From JBBQFC01 sp038321615 (GTDB taxonomy: Bacteria; Bacteroidota; Bacteroidia; Flavobacteriales_D; Cryomorphaceae), in contig JBBQFC010000003.1 of NCBI GenBank assembly GCA_038321615.1, positions 29,491 to 93,490 on the forward strand: a stretch of 64,000 nucleotides of DNA, written 5' to 3'. The notes below the pieces were generated by a model. That model was not told the DNA's origin. It worked only from the letters and a program-made list of their open reading frames with translations, and did not search any database. This document shows positions 54,755 to 63,890 of this stretch, in pieces (position 1 is the stretch's first letter; the number at the start of each line of letters is the position of its first letter). Made by a program: the position numbers and the translations under genes.

Positions 54755-56623
54755 CTAATCGACGGGGGCTTGCCCTTGGTACCAATGCTGAAAAATAAGC
54801 ACAGCCCAAAGTGTTTGGGGCGAGCCAGCCGAGTGGGGGTGGAGTGCTTTCTTCTCTAAAGCTAGGAGCGCCGATGGATCGAATATGCCCTGAGCTTTGA
54901 TACGCTCGGGGTCGAGCAGCCGTTTCCGCCAATTAGCGAGCGGCCCAAGAAACCAATTGCGCAGGGGCGCTTCAAAACCCTTCTTGCTACCTTGAAAAAA
55001 ATCGCTCGGGAAATCACTGGCGAAAGCTCGGCGCAATAAGCGTTTTCCACTCTTCTTGTTTAATTTGAGCTCGGCCGGCTGCGAGGCAATCCACTCCACC
55101 AAATTATGGTCCAAAAAGGGAACCCGTACCTCCAAGCCGTGGTGCATACTCATGCTATCTACCTTGTAGAGCATATCGTTGGGAAGTACCAATTTTACAT
55201 CGGCTTGAAGAATCGAATTGAAATCAGATTCATCGATTGCCAAATCAAGGGTATGTGGCTTCGATTCATGCACAAGTAAGTTGGCCACTTCTTCCTTTTG
55301 TGTCCAGCTTGCCCAACGCTCATATCGCTCGCTGAGCGGATATTTTAATCCATCGGAGTAGCGCTTCAATCGCCGCAACTTATTGAGCTGCTTATTGTCG
55401 CGTGCTTCTGGAAGTGCTTCAAGAAAGGGGGCTGCGGCGCGGATTAGCCGATTTTCGGCACGGTCTTCCATCGATCGAAGCAGGGCGCGATGCTTGTGGT
55501 AGCCGCCGAGAATTTCGTCGGCACCATCGCCGCTGAGTACAACTTTTACCTCTGAGCGGGCAAATTTGGAAAGGAGGTACACCAACACCGCCGAAGAGTC
55601 AGCGAACGGCTCATCAATGGCTTCCAAAAAACCTTCTAAAGCGGCTGCAACTTCTGAATCGCCGAGCGGAAGTACGTGGTGATTAAGACCCAGAAATTTT
55701 GCCGTAATGGCAGCCTGTCCGCTTTCATCATAAAAGGGTGAATCGGGAAAACCAAGCGTAAATGCGTCGATTTCAGGTCGGAGCTGCGAAGCTACAAGGG
55801 AGATAATGGAGGAATCCATGCCTCCACTCAGAAAAGTGCCAACAGGCACATCGGCTGCCAAGCGAAGTTTTACAGAATCTCCGAGCCTTGCTTTTAACTC
55901 ATCGGCAGGAGGGAGGTCGGAAGACTGGTTTTGCGCGCGGTAATCATAAGGCTTATAATAACACGTGTCTTTAATCGTACCATTTTCCACTGTGAGGTAA
56001 TGGCCGGGTAGTAATTTTCGGACGCCTTCATAAATGGTGTGTGGAGCCATGATATAGCTGAACTGCAAATAAGTAGCGAGGCTTCGCATGTCGAGCTTCG
56101 GGGCTTGCAAGGCCGCCTGAATAGCTTTGAGATTACTTGCAAAAGCAAGTACCCCTTCGTCGAAATGATAGTAAAGCGGCTTGATACCGAAGCGATCTCT
56201 CGCCAATATGAAGGAATGTTTTTCACTGTCGTAAAAGCAAAAGGCGAAGAAGCCATTGCAATCATCCAGGAAATCTATACCCTTTATAATCAATCCATAG
56301 AGTAGTACTTCTGTATCGCTTTGGGTGCGAAATTCCAGGCCGTGCTCGGCTTTTAATTTCCTTCGTAATTCGTGATGATTGTAAATTTCTCCATTGAAGA
56401 CAAGGGTAAATCTACCCGATGAATCGGGCATGGGTTGGTTGGCTTCCGCGCTCAAATCGATGATCGATAGGCGGGTATGGCCGAGTAGAATATCGGCATT
56501 GCCAAAAGCTCCCTGAGCGTCGGGTCCGCGCCGCGCAATCGCCGCAATCATGCGCGTTAATTGATCGGACCGGGCATCTTGAAGACCACCGTTCACCGAC
56601 CATATTCCGCTGATTCCGCACAC
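54755..56623 (-). CDS. asnB: Asparagine synthase-like glutamine amidotransferase (second copy)
   Basis: A protein of about 622 residues. The glutaminase nucleophile must follow the start, and only GTG 56623 gives M-CGISGIW. The frame upstream to 56689 is therefore rejected, a case where the catalytic Cys decides the start. RRGPDAQGAF, FNGEIYNHHEL, the PPi loop FLSGGMDSSII and SGDGADEILGGYHKH are all present. Like the copy at 16070-17950, it sits among glycan genes and probably amidates a sugar component. Divergent from dacB. Confidence 0.9.
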   Translation of the reverse strand: MCGISGIWSVNGGLQDARSDQLTRMIAAIARRGPDAQGAFGNADILLGHTRLSIIDLSAEANQPMPDSSGRFTLVFNGEIYNHHELRRKLKAEHGLEFRTQSDTEVLLYGLIIKGIDFLDDCNGFFAFCFYDSEKHSFILARDRFGIKPLYYHFDEGVLAFASNLKAIQAALQAPKLDMRSLATYLQFSYIMAPHTIYEGVRKLLPGHYLTVENGTIKDTCYYKPYDYRAQNQSSDLPPADELKARLGDSVKLRLAADVPVGTFLSGGMDSSIISLVASQLRPEIDAFTLGFPDSPFYDESGQAAITAKFLGLNHHVLPLGDSEVAAALEGFLEAIDEPFADSSAVLVYLLSKFARSEVKVVLSGDGADEILGGYHKHRALLRSMEDRAENRLIRAAAPFLEALPEARDNKQLNKLRRLKRYSDGLKYPLSERYERWASWTQKEEVANLLVHESKPHTLDLAIDESDFNSILQADVKLVLPNDMLYKVDSMSMHHGLEVRVPFLDHNLVEWIASQPAELKLNKKSGKRLLRRAFASDFPSDFFQGSKKGFEAPLRNWFLGPLANWRKRLLDPERIKAQGIFDPSALLALEKKALHPHSAGSPQTLWAVLIFQHWYQGQAPVD

Positions 56624-56691
56624 CTGTTTAAATTTTGCTCGAAAATAGGGTAATTGATTTAGTATGGCATAGGAAATGCACCTTTGCAAGT

Positions 56692-58122
56692 ATGAATGCC
56701 CTCCGATTTCAACTTTTGATTCTTTCTGGTTTAGTCAGTTTGTTGCTTACTGCGCAATCGCCGATGGAGAAGTTTGCCAATGATCCATCTCTCTCCGGCG
56801 CGGCCCTTTCACTGGTGGCCTTAGATGCCGATGGGATTGTGATCGATAGCTATCTACCCGATCAAAAACTTTGCCCGGCATCGGTATGGAAGCTCTACAC
56901 CACCTCTACGGCCATTGAAAAGCTGGGTGCCAATTACAAATTTCGCACAACGCTGGTGCGCACCGGGCCGATCGAAAAGGGCGTTTTGCAAGGCTCGATA
57001 ATGGTGATGGGAAGTGGAGATCCAACTTTTGGCTCGAAGTATTTTAAGTCGCCTTACTACGATATTTTCAATCGCTGGGCGGCGGATATCAAAGCCGCTG
57101 GCATCGATAGCATTGCCGGAAATGTGATTGTGAATGCCGCGCTTTTTAACGGCGATGGATTGCCCGGAACCCGAACCTGGGAAGATATGGGTAACTATTA
57201 CGGCACTTCCGCTTTTGCCTTCAATATTGCCGACAATAGCTATTCGCTTCGCTATGACGTTTCTCCAAAGGTCGGCGAATTGGCTACGCTACAAGGGGTA
57301 TTTCCCGAAGTCCCGGATCTGGTAATTAATTCGGAAGTGCAGAGCAGCACTGCCAAGGGCGATCAAGCGTATATATTCGGAAGCCCGCAGGAGAGCATCC
57401 GCACCGTGCGGGGTACGTTGCCTGCTGGTAGCAGCGGGTTTGAAATCAAAGGAAGCATACCCAACCCACCGCTATTCGGAGCCTACCACCTAATGCTGGC
57501 GCTTAAAGCTAATGGAATTGGTTCGCAGGGCTACCAAGCTGAATATATTCCTCCCCGCGAGCCCATTGCTTTTCAAGTGCTTGGGGAGCATCTTTCTCCC
57601 ACTTTACAGGAAATTGCTGCTGAAACAAATCGCTCCAGCAATAATTTATTTGCCGAAGGCTTGCTTTTGGCGCTGGGCCTTCAAGCAAATAAAGCTACTC
57701 CCGAAGGGGGTGTCCAAGCGCTTTGCGCCCATCTCGAAGCGGCGATACCGGCAATAGGCGCGATATTCGCCTACGATGGAAGTGGACTTTCGCGCTATAC
57801 TGCCGTTTCAGCTGTGCAGACAGCGCAATTATTGGGGTATATGAAATCGAAATCCTTACTAAACGAAGGCGTAGTCAAGAACTTACCGGTTGCTGCCCAG
57901 TCGGGTACGTTGAAGCGTTTTGGAGCGGGCACACCCCTTTCGGGAAAATTCAGAGGGAAATCGGGTTCTATGGACAAAGTGCAAGCCTATGCGGGTTATC
58001 TCACTTGTAAATCGGGGAAGGAATTGAGGGTGGTGCTTATTGCCAATAATTTTGATGTGGAGGGCAATCTGATGCGGCTTCGCATGGAGCAATGCCTCCT
58101 GGAGCTACAGGCTCAAAACTAG
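56692..58122 (+). CDS. dacB: D-alanyl-D-alanine carboxypeptidase/endopeptidase (PBP4, S13)
   Basis: A 476-residue protein. The N-terminal signal reads LLILSGLVSLLLTAQ. The three penicillin-binding motifs are SVWK (SxxK, in PASVWKLYTTS), SSN (in NRSSNNLFAEG) and KSG (in RGKSGSMDKVQAYAG), in correct order and with the long insert between the first two that defines peptidase family S13. It trims or cuts peptidoglycan crosslinks in the periplasm. The start is ATG 56692. The upstream frame covers the promoter region. The stop overlaps the convergent TPR gene's stop by 4 nt. Confidence 0.92.
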   Translation: MNALRFQLLILSGLVSLLLTAQSPMEKFANDPSLSGAALSLVALDADGIVIDSYLPDQKLCPASVWKLYTTSTAIEKLGANYKFRTTLVRTGPIEKGVLQGSIMVMGSGDPTFGSKYFKSPYYDIFNRWAADIKAAGIDSIAGNVIVNAALFNGDGLPGTRTWEDMGNYYGTSAFAFNIADNSYSLRYDVSPKVGELATLQGVFPEVPDLVINSEVQSSTAKGDQAYIFGSPQESIRTVRGTLPAGSSGFEIKGSIPNPPLFGAYHLMLALKANGIGSQGYQAEYIPPREPIAFQVLGEHLSPTLQEIAAETNRSSNNLFAEGLLLALGLQANKATPEGGVQALCAHLEAAIPAIGAIFAYDGSGLSRYTAVSAVQTAQLLGYMKSKSLLNEGVVKNLPVAAQSGTLKRFGAGTPLSGKFRGKSGSMDKVQAYAGYLTCKSGKELRVVLIANNFDVEGNLMRLRMEQCLLELQAQN

Positions 58123-58982
58123 AACGACATTCGAATGGTGCGCTTGGCAGCAGCGGCTTTGCGCTCTTCCTTGTTCAAGCAATAGCGTTGATAGATATCG
58201 CCCGATTCGGCATCGCCGTACTTAAAGGCCAATTGGTATTGACCGCAGGCGTCTTCCTTCCTTCCGGAGAAATAAAGCGCTTCGCCCATGTAAAAATGGT
58301 AATCTACGGGAGCATCTAAATCGTGGGGTTTAATGGCTTCCAAGTCGGCAATGGCTTCCGAATAGAGCTCGTTTTCTACGCGTATTACCGCCATATTAAA
58401 TCGGGCGGCCACTAAGTTTGGGTCAATCTCCAGCACGCGCTGATAATCAGCAAGCGCCTCGCCATATTTTTCGCGTTCGGAAGCTGCGGCAGCCCGCATA
58501 AAAATGGCATCGCGATAGTCGGCGCGGAGTTTCACAGCTTCGTTATAAGATTTCCAGGCAGCCGCGGTATTGAAATCTGCATACAGCAAATTGCCCATGA
58601 AATAATGCGCTTCGGGGAGGGAATTGTCAAATTTGAGTGCTTTTTTTAATTTTTTCTCCGCTTCTGCTGTCTGACCGAGATTGATGTACGCGGCACCCCA
58701 ATTGGCTTCCAGGAGAGCGCTTTCTTCGGCAAATTTGCCCGCTTTCTCGTAGGCTTGAATAGCAGCGACGTACTTTTCTTCTTTTTGCAGGCAATCGCCT
58801 TTTATGCGCCAGGCCAGTTGGCTTTCTTGTCCGGCAGAAAGAGCATCTTCAATTAGCGCGAGTGCTTCGGGATATTTGCTCTCCTGGTAAAGCAACTGAG
58901 CCTTGGCCAAATCGCCTTGTGCCAATCCTACGTTTGGACAGGTTAGAAAGCTGAATAAGGAAATAATGAGAGCTACGCGCAT
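58119..58982 (-). CDS. Secreted tetratricopeptide-repeat protein
   Basis: A 287-residue protein. The signal peptide ends GLAQ. About six TPR units follow (AKAQLLYQESKYPEALALIE, AHYFMGNLLYADFNTAAAWK, YGEALADYQRVLEIDPNLVA, and others). The C-terminus is basic. It is likely a periplasmic scaffold. No partner is evident, although dacB is convergent. The function is not recognised beyond the repeats. Confidence 0.82.
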   Translation of the reverse strand: MRVALIISLFSFLTCPNVGLAQGDLAKAQLLYQESKYPEALALIEDALSAGQESQLAWRIKGDCLQKEEKYVAAIQAYEKAGKFAEESALLEANWGAAYINLGQTAEAEKKLKKALKFDNSLPEAHYFMGNLLYADFNTAAAWKSYNEAVKLRADYRDAIFMRAAAASEREKYGEALADYQRVLEIDPNLVAARFNMAVIRVENELYSEAIADLEAIKPHDLDAPVDYHFYMGEALYFSGRKEDACGQYQLAFKYGDAESGDIYQRYCLNKEERKAAAAKRTIRMSF

Positions 58983-59019
58983 GTGGGGTTCTACGCAGCT
59001 TTTTGAGAAAATGTTTGCC

Positions 59020-59667
59020 TTATGCGAAGTGCTTCTTTCTCAGTTCGCTTAGCGAAGAAAGCTTATCGAAAGCCACGTTTAATCGCGGATCGCTGTAATC
59101 GTCGGGAGCGGGTACCATTACCACCCGCATAGAGGCAGCTAGTCCGGCGGTCATACCGTGGTACGAGTCTTCTAAGACCAAGCAACCGGAAGCAGGAACT
59201 TCGAGCATTTTTGCCGCCGACAGGAATACGGCAGGGTCGGGTTTTCCCAAACGTTCGAATTGAGCCGAATGCCGCACGCTAAAATAGCTTTTGATTTGGA
59301 GTTTTTCAACTACGGCATCGATCAAGATCATCGGCGATGAAGAGGCTATTGCGCATTTCATGCTGAGGGCTCTGCACAAAGCCAGCGCATGGTAAACTCC
59401 CGGTAAAGCTGTGCCTTCATCGGCAATGAGTTGGCTCACTTTGGTGAGAATTAGGGCTTCAATGGCTTCTGTTGATGGTGTGCTCCAGGGCTGTTGCAGG
59501 TACCAATAAGCTACTACTTCGTTTAGGCGGAAGCCCATCATCTTTTTGCAATCATCTTCGGTGAGTGCTAAACCCACTTCGGCAAAAACAGCGATTTCGG
59601 CCTTTCGCCAAAGCGGCTCGGAGTTAATGAGCAAGCCATCCATATCGAAAAGCACGGCTTGTATCAC
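59020..59667 (-). CDS. HAD-superfamily hydrolase (beta-phosphoglucomutase-like)
   Basis: A protein of about 215 residues. Motif I is VLFDMDGLLINSEPL with the nucleophilic Asp, motif II lies in IASSSPM, the Lys is in RLGKPDPAVF, and motif III is VLEDSYHGMTAG. This is subfamily IA (PgmB/YniC-like), active on small sugar phosphates. GTG 59667 gives MIQAVLFDMDG at the usual distance from motif I and forms a GTGA overlap with trkH. The open frame back to 59754 lies inside trkH and is rejected. Confidence 0.87.
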   Translation of the reverse strand: MIQAVLFDMDGLLINSEPLWRKAEIAVFAEVGLALTEDDCKKMMGFRLNEVVAYWYLQQPWSTPSTEAIEALILTKVSQLIADEGTALPGVYHALALCRALSMKCAIASSSPMILIDAVVEKLQIKSYFSVRHSAQFERLGKPDPAVFLSAAKMLEVPASGCLVLEDSYHGMTAGLAASMRVVMVPAPDDYSDPRLNVAFDKLSSLSELRKKHFA

Positions 59668-61124
59668 GTGCCTCTCCAGAAATAGCGGGTGAATATGATC
59701 AATACGGTAAATATCTCCAAGCGACCAATAATCATCAAACTGCCGAGAATCCATTTGGCGGCAGCCGGAATAGCCGAAAAGGAATAGGCCGGACCGGTAG
59801 CATTAAGCCCCGGGCCAATATTGCCGAGCGAAGTGGCCACGGACCCCATCGCTGTAATTGCATCCATGCCCAGAATAGTTAATACCACGGACGAGATACC
59901 GAAAATGGTGAGGTAAATGATAACGAAGGCCAAAATATTTCGGGTCATTTCGTGTGCTACAGCACCTCCGTTAAAACGCACAGGAATGATGGCAGAAAGA
60001 TGGAGCTGACGCTTAAACTCAATGATTGAATTCTTGGCGATAATGATGTGCCGCACGATTTTGACCCCACCTGCGGTAGAGCCAGCGCAGCCGCCTATAA
60101 ACATCAAGGTGAAGAAAATCAATATTACGGTTCCGCCCCAGGTAGTGAAATCGGCACTCGCAAACCCCGTAGTGGTGAGGACAGCTACTACTTGAAAGAT
60201 CGATTTCCGAAAGGCAAATTCCGCTGCAAAACCCTGATTCACCATAAGCATGGCCATTACTCCGGCAGTGGCCGCGAGGGTGATAAACAAGTACCAGCGA
60301 AATTCTTCGTTGTACCAGAGTTTTTTGACCTTACCCTTCATAGCAAGGTAGAGTAGCACGAAACTTACCCCGCCCATAAACATGAAAATCGTGGTGACAT
60401 ACTCGATATAAGCCGAGTCGAAAAAGGCAATGCTGGCCTGCTTTGTAGAAAAGCCACCGGTGCTCATGGTGGTAAGGCTGTGGTTTAGCGCATCGTAAAA
60501 ACTCATATCTCCAAATAAGAGCAGCACGGTTTGCAGAAGCGTAAGGCTTATGTAGAGAAACCATAAGCGCTTTCCTGTATCCTGTATTCGCGGCTGCAGT
60601 TTATCGGCAGTAATACCGGGAGCTTCCGCTAAAAAGAGCTGCATCCCACCGATACCAAGCGATGGAAGAATGCTGATAACCAGTACTATAAATCCGAGTC
60701 CTCCAATCCACTGCGTTAAGCTGCGCCAAAAAAGAATACTTCTGGGCAGGCTTTCGATATCATCGAGAATAGAAGCCCCCGTGGTAGTAAAACCGGAAAT
60801 ACTCTCAAAAAAGGCGTTCGTAAAATTGGGAATCGAGCCTGTGAGCATATAGGGAATGGCTCCCGAGAGCGCCATAATAACCCAGCTAAAGCTTACGATG
60901 ATGTAGCCATCGCGCTTGCGAATATCGCGTCGCTTTGCATTTTTGTACGTAGCTATCCAGAATCCAAAACCCAGTACCACCGAGATAAGGATGGATGCCA
61001 ACCAACTGCGCACCGTTCCATCGCTGTACACCAAGGCCATTGGGATGCAGAGAAACATGAGCGCAGCGTTGATGAATAGCAGCGTGCTAAGAATATTAAG
61101 GATGCCGAAGTAATTCAGTCTCAC
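59664..61124 (-). CDS. trkH: Potassium uptake protein TrkH
   Basis: A 486-residue membrane protein with four pseudo-repeats of the K+ filter: SGFTTTGASI, TMSTGGFST, TTTGFASAD and TSLGNIGPGL. GGCAGSTAGGVKIVR between the third and fourth repeat is the intramembrane loop with the conserved Ser. It imports K+ with TrkA as regulatory subunit. ATGA overlap with trkA upstream and GTGA overlap with the HAD gene downstream show one operon. Confidence 0.94.
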   Translation of the reverse strand: MRLNYFGILNILSTLLFINAALMFLCIPMALVYSDGTVRSWLASILISVVLGFGFWIATYKNAKRRDIRKRDGYIIVSFSWVIMALSGAIPYMLTGSIPNFTNAFFESISGFTTTGASILDDIESLPRSILFWRSLTQWIGGLGFIVLVISILPSLGIGGMQLFLAEAPGITADKLQPRIQDTGKRLWFLYISLTLLQTVLLLFGDMSFYDALNHSLTTMSTGGFSTKQASIAFFDSAYIEYVTTIFMFMGGVSFVLLYLAMKGKVKKLWYNEEFRWYLFITLAATAGVMAMLMVNQGFAAEFAFRKSIFQVVAVLTTTGFASADFTTWGGTVILIFFTLMFIGGCAGSTAGGVKIVRHIIIAKNSIIEFKRQLHLSAIIPVRFNGGAVAHEMTRNILAFVIIYLTIFGISSVVLTILGMDAITAMGSVATSLGNIGPGLNATGPAYSFSAIPAAAKWILGSLMIIGRLEIFTVLIIFTRYFWRGT

Positions 61125-62461
61125 CGGAAGAGGGACTCTACCTTATGTATGCATTCCATTTTCGACAGTACAATAACGTGATCGCGCTCTTTGAACTCGA
61201 ATTGTTCGTGGGGGATATAACCCACATCATTGCGCACTATTCCGCCTATCAACGAACTTTTGGGAAGGCTGAGATCAGCGAGCCTTTTTCCATTGATCTT
61301 CGCATTGGCGGTTACTTCAAACTCGAGCACTTCCACGTCGGCACCGTGCAGACTGGTCAACGATACCACTTCGCCTTTGCGTATGTAGCGGAAAATGAAG
61401 TTCGCTGCGATCAGCTTTTTATTTATCAGGGTATCGACCCCTATACTTTGCGAAAGGTGAATATAATCAATGTTTTCTACGAGCGCAATGGTCTTATGTA
61501 CATTGTGATTTTTAGCCACCAGGCTAGTGATAATGTTCGTTTCACTATTGCTGGTCACGGCAATAAAAGCGTCCATTTCCGAGAGATTTTCTTCTTCGAG
61601 GGCTGTTACATTCCGTCCGTCGGCGTTAATAACCAAGGTGTCGGGCAGCATCTCGGCCAGCCAGAGGCAGCGTTCCTTATCGGGTTCGACAATTTTCACG
61701 CGGTACTTCTTGCTGAGACTTTTGGCGGCGTGATAGCCCACGGAGCTGCCGCCTAGAATCATCAGGTTCTTTATTTCCCTGCGTTCCTTGCCAAAAGCTT
61801 TTATTACAGCGTCCATCCCATCGGGAGTGGTTATAAAATAAGCGTGATCGCCGGCTACGAAGGTGGTTTTTCCTTCCGGAACAATCGTTTCGTTGTTGCG
61901 GAGTATGGCCACGGGATTAAACTTACGCTCCGGGTCGCGTTTATTCAATTCTTCAACAGTAGTGTTTTGAATGGTGCTTTCTGCTTCCACCTTGATGCCT
62001 ATCAGGGAGAGTTTGCCTTTATCAAATTCGATATAATCAGTAAGAGCCGACTCTTTACAAAGCCGTTTAATCTCGCGAGCGGCCAGGCTTGCAGGCGAAA
62101 TAAGCTCATCGATCCCTATGTTGCAGAGGTCGAGCTTTTCGCGATTGAGTAAAAACTCCACATTCGAAATCCGCGCCACCGTTTTTTTGGCGCCAAGGTG
62201 CTTGGCGATGATGCAGGTGGTAAGGTTTACGTCTTCGCTGTTGGTAACTCCGATCACCAGTTCGGCACGCTGCACGCCCGCCGAAATAAGTGTGCTTATA
62301 GAAGTGGAGCTTCCGTTAATTACTTCAAGATCAATTTGATTGGAAATATTACGAAGCTGCTCGGCATCTTTGTCAATGATGGTAATGTTGTGGCCTTCCA
62401 TGCTTAGGAGCTTGGCAAGGTGGAAACCAACTTCGCCTGCTCCCGCTATTATTATCTTCAT
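61121..62461 (-). CDS. trkA: Trk system potassium uptake protein TrkA
   Basis: A 446-residue protein with duplicated RCK modules. The first NAD(P)-binding site is IIIAGAGEVGFHLAK (residues 2-16), and the second is MILGGSSVGYHAAKSL near residue 235. Each is followed by an RCK_C domain (DYIEFDKGKLSLIGI; EVLEFEVTANAKING). It gates TrkH according to bound nucleotide. ATG 62461 follows a consensus promoter. Confidence 0.95.
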   Translation of the reverse strand: MKIIIAGAGEVGFHLAKLLSMEGHNITIIDKDAEQLRNISNQIDLEVINGSSTSISTLISAGVQRAELVIGVTNSEDVNLTTCIIAKHLGAKKTVARISNVEFLLNREKLDLCNIGIDELISPASLAAREIKRLCKESALTDYIEFDKGKLSLIGIKVEAESTIQNTTVEELNKRDPERKFNPVAILRNNETIVPEGKTTFVAGDHAYFITTPDGMDAVIKAFGKERREIKNLMILGGSSVGYHAAKSLSKKYRVKIVEPDKERCLWLAEMLPDTLVINADGRNVTALEEENLSEMDAFIAVTSNSETNIITSLVAKNHNVHKTIALVENIDYIHLSQSIGVDTLINKKLIAANFIFRYIRKGEVVSLTSLHGADVEVLEFEVTANAKINGKRLADLSLPKSSLIGGIVRNDVGYIPHEQFEFKERDHVIVLSKMECIHKVESLFR

Positions 62462-62481
62462 GTACTGGATAATGTCCGCGG

Positions 62482-62513
62482 CAAAGATACAGACTATCTG
62501 AGATTAGTTCAAA
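62482..62513 (-). promoter_or_regulatory. Consensus promoter of the trkA-trkH-HAD operon
   Basis: On the minus strand TTTG (62510-62513), a 20-nt spacer, and TATCTTTG (62482-62489) match the Bacteroidota -33/-7 pattern fully. The expected start site lies about 14 nt before the trkA ATG. Confidence 0.75.
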
Positions 62514-62603
62514 TGGGTGGATGGAGTTATTAACCGGGGAGAGGTGAAACGGGGGTTTGGAGAGCGATTGGAGTTTATGGTTGTCCTTGTCGCTGCTTGG
62601 ATC

Positions 62604-62788
62604 TTAAAACTTATTGGCCTCGCTGGCTTTCTCAATCTCTTCAAAGGCCAGTTCGGCGTCTATAAATTCTTGCTTCCCTTTTTTCGCGGCATCGCGAGCT
62701 TGATATCTTCCAATTCGGCTCTGTGATACTTCAATTTATTGTAATCCTTGAAGGGAATTTCTGACTTCTTAAAGTCAATTTTTGCCAT
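62604..62788 (-). pseudogene. Small hypothetical gene with a -1 frameshift at an A6G tract
   Basis: From ATG 62788 one frame reads AKIDFKKSEIPFKDYNKLKY, then HRAELEDIK, and stops early after KKGSKNL. One base back, the frame reads KKGKQEFIDAELAFEEIEKA then SEANKF, ending at TAA 62604-62606. Together they form a sensible charged, helical protein of about 61 residues. The frames meet at CGA-AAA-AAG, a heptamer of the A AAA AAG slippery type in the correct phase for -1 shifting. A one-base indel is the simpler explanation. The family is not recognised. The region continuing to 63105 shows no other supportable gene. Confidence 0.55.
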
Positions 62789-63105
62789 TTATGGCCTTGT
62801 ATGTGTTCACATTAAAAGTGCTAAAAGGTGTAAAAAAACCGATTCTAAATTAACGTGCCTTGGCATTCCACCCAAATCTTCAACGCGGCAAATGACAAAA
62901 AAAGGCAGGAAACTGGTGGGCAAAACTGAATTTTGATGGAATGATGTCCATAGGTTAACTTCTCATTTTCTATCCTTAACAATTTGGTAACATTGAAAAT
63001 GGCAGGGGGGGTAATGCGTGTCTTGCAAAAGTGAAAATTGCTCAAAATCAAGCTTCAATTTAAAAAGCTCGATTTCAATAATGTGCAAAGTAAAATTGAA
63101 AATCA

Positions 63106-63678
63106 ATGAAGACAAATAATCATTTTTTAATTGCGCTTATTGCACTTACTCTCTCATTGTCTTCCTGCAATAAAAATTATGACATTAAACCGAGTGAAGA
63201 TGAAAATTTTTCCGAACACTTTACCTGTAAGGTAAACGGGGTTGAGTTTTCTCCAGACGCTACCTTTTATTGTATCAATAGGAATTTTTCCTTTTACCCT
63301 GCGGAGACTGCTGGTCTACCTGCAAATTCTCTGGTTATCTATGGTAGAGATTGACCAACAGGCGAAGTAAGAACGCTGAGATTTGAAGGCATTATGCCAC
63401 GGGTCGGAATACTAAACTTTTTAGAACCTACTTTCGCCGACACTTGCTTCCCAATCTATAGATCGTCATATCTTATAACTGATTCGGAAGTAGTATACTA
63501 TGAGAATTTGTTGTCTGGTGAAATGACTTTGACAAGTTTTTGCCCTCGATTATCAGTTAATGGCGCTTTAAGCAAAATTGAGGAAACTTTCGAATTCGCG
63601 GTTTCTGACGCAAACCATGATTCAACGGTTTACATAACCGATGGAGCCTTTCGATTCAAAGTACCCAATTTTTGGTGA
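63106..63678 (+). pseudogene. DUF6252-like lipoprotein interrupted by one in-frame stop
   Basis: The first part has a signal peptide with lipobox LSSC (Cys22), then HFTCKVNGVEFSPDATFYC, the opening typical of Bacteroidota DUF6252-type lipoproteins. It stops at TGA 63352-63354 after VIYGRD. The same frame continues without shift as PTGEVRTLRFEGIMPRVGIL to a natural end (AFRFKVPNFW). A single substitution (for example TGG to TGA) accounts for it. The gene was probably inactivated recently. The remaining gap 63679-63794 holds no gene. Confidence 0.7.
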
Positions 63679-63794
63679 TGTAATCAGTATTCCTGACTAT
63701 TTTCATCCTTTTCAAGCTGTGTGTATTTTCTTTTCGTAACGCACTTTTTAATTTCCGAAACAAAATCATTTACATTAGTTCAAATAATAGAGCC

Positions 63795-63890
63795 ATGAAT
63801 AAACTCAAAAACTATTTTCTCTTATTCCTATGGCTAACTATTCTTGCATCATGCAAAAACTGTTCCGCCTCCCTAATTAATCGGACATGA
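63795..63890 (+). pseudogene. Lipoprotein gene truncated by insertion-sequence entry
   Basis: MNKLKNYFLLFLWLTILASC is a signal peptide with lipobox LASC. Only 31 codons remain before a stop at 63888-63890, which lies in the presumed insertion-sequence end. The body of the gene is missing from the window. Confidence 0.6.

Noticed and set aside
62748..62936. Plus-strand 62-codon frame and a minus-strand frame at 62845-63051
   Set aside because: No recognisable features, atypical composition, and the first overlaps the better-supported minus-strand small gene.
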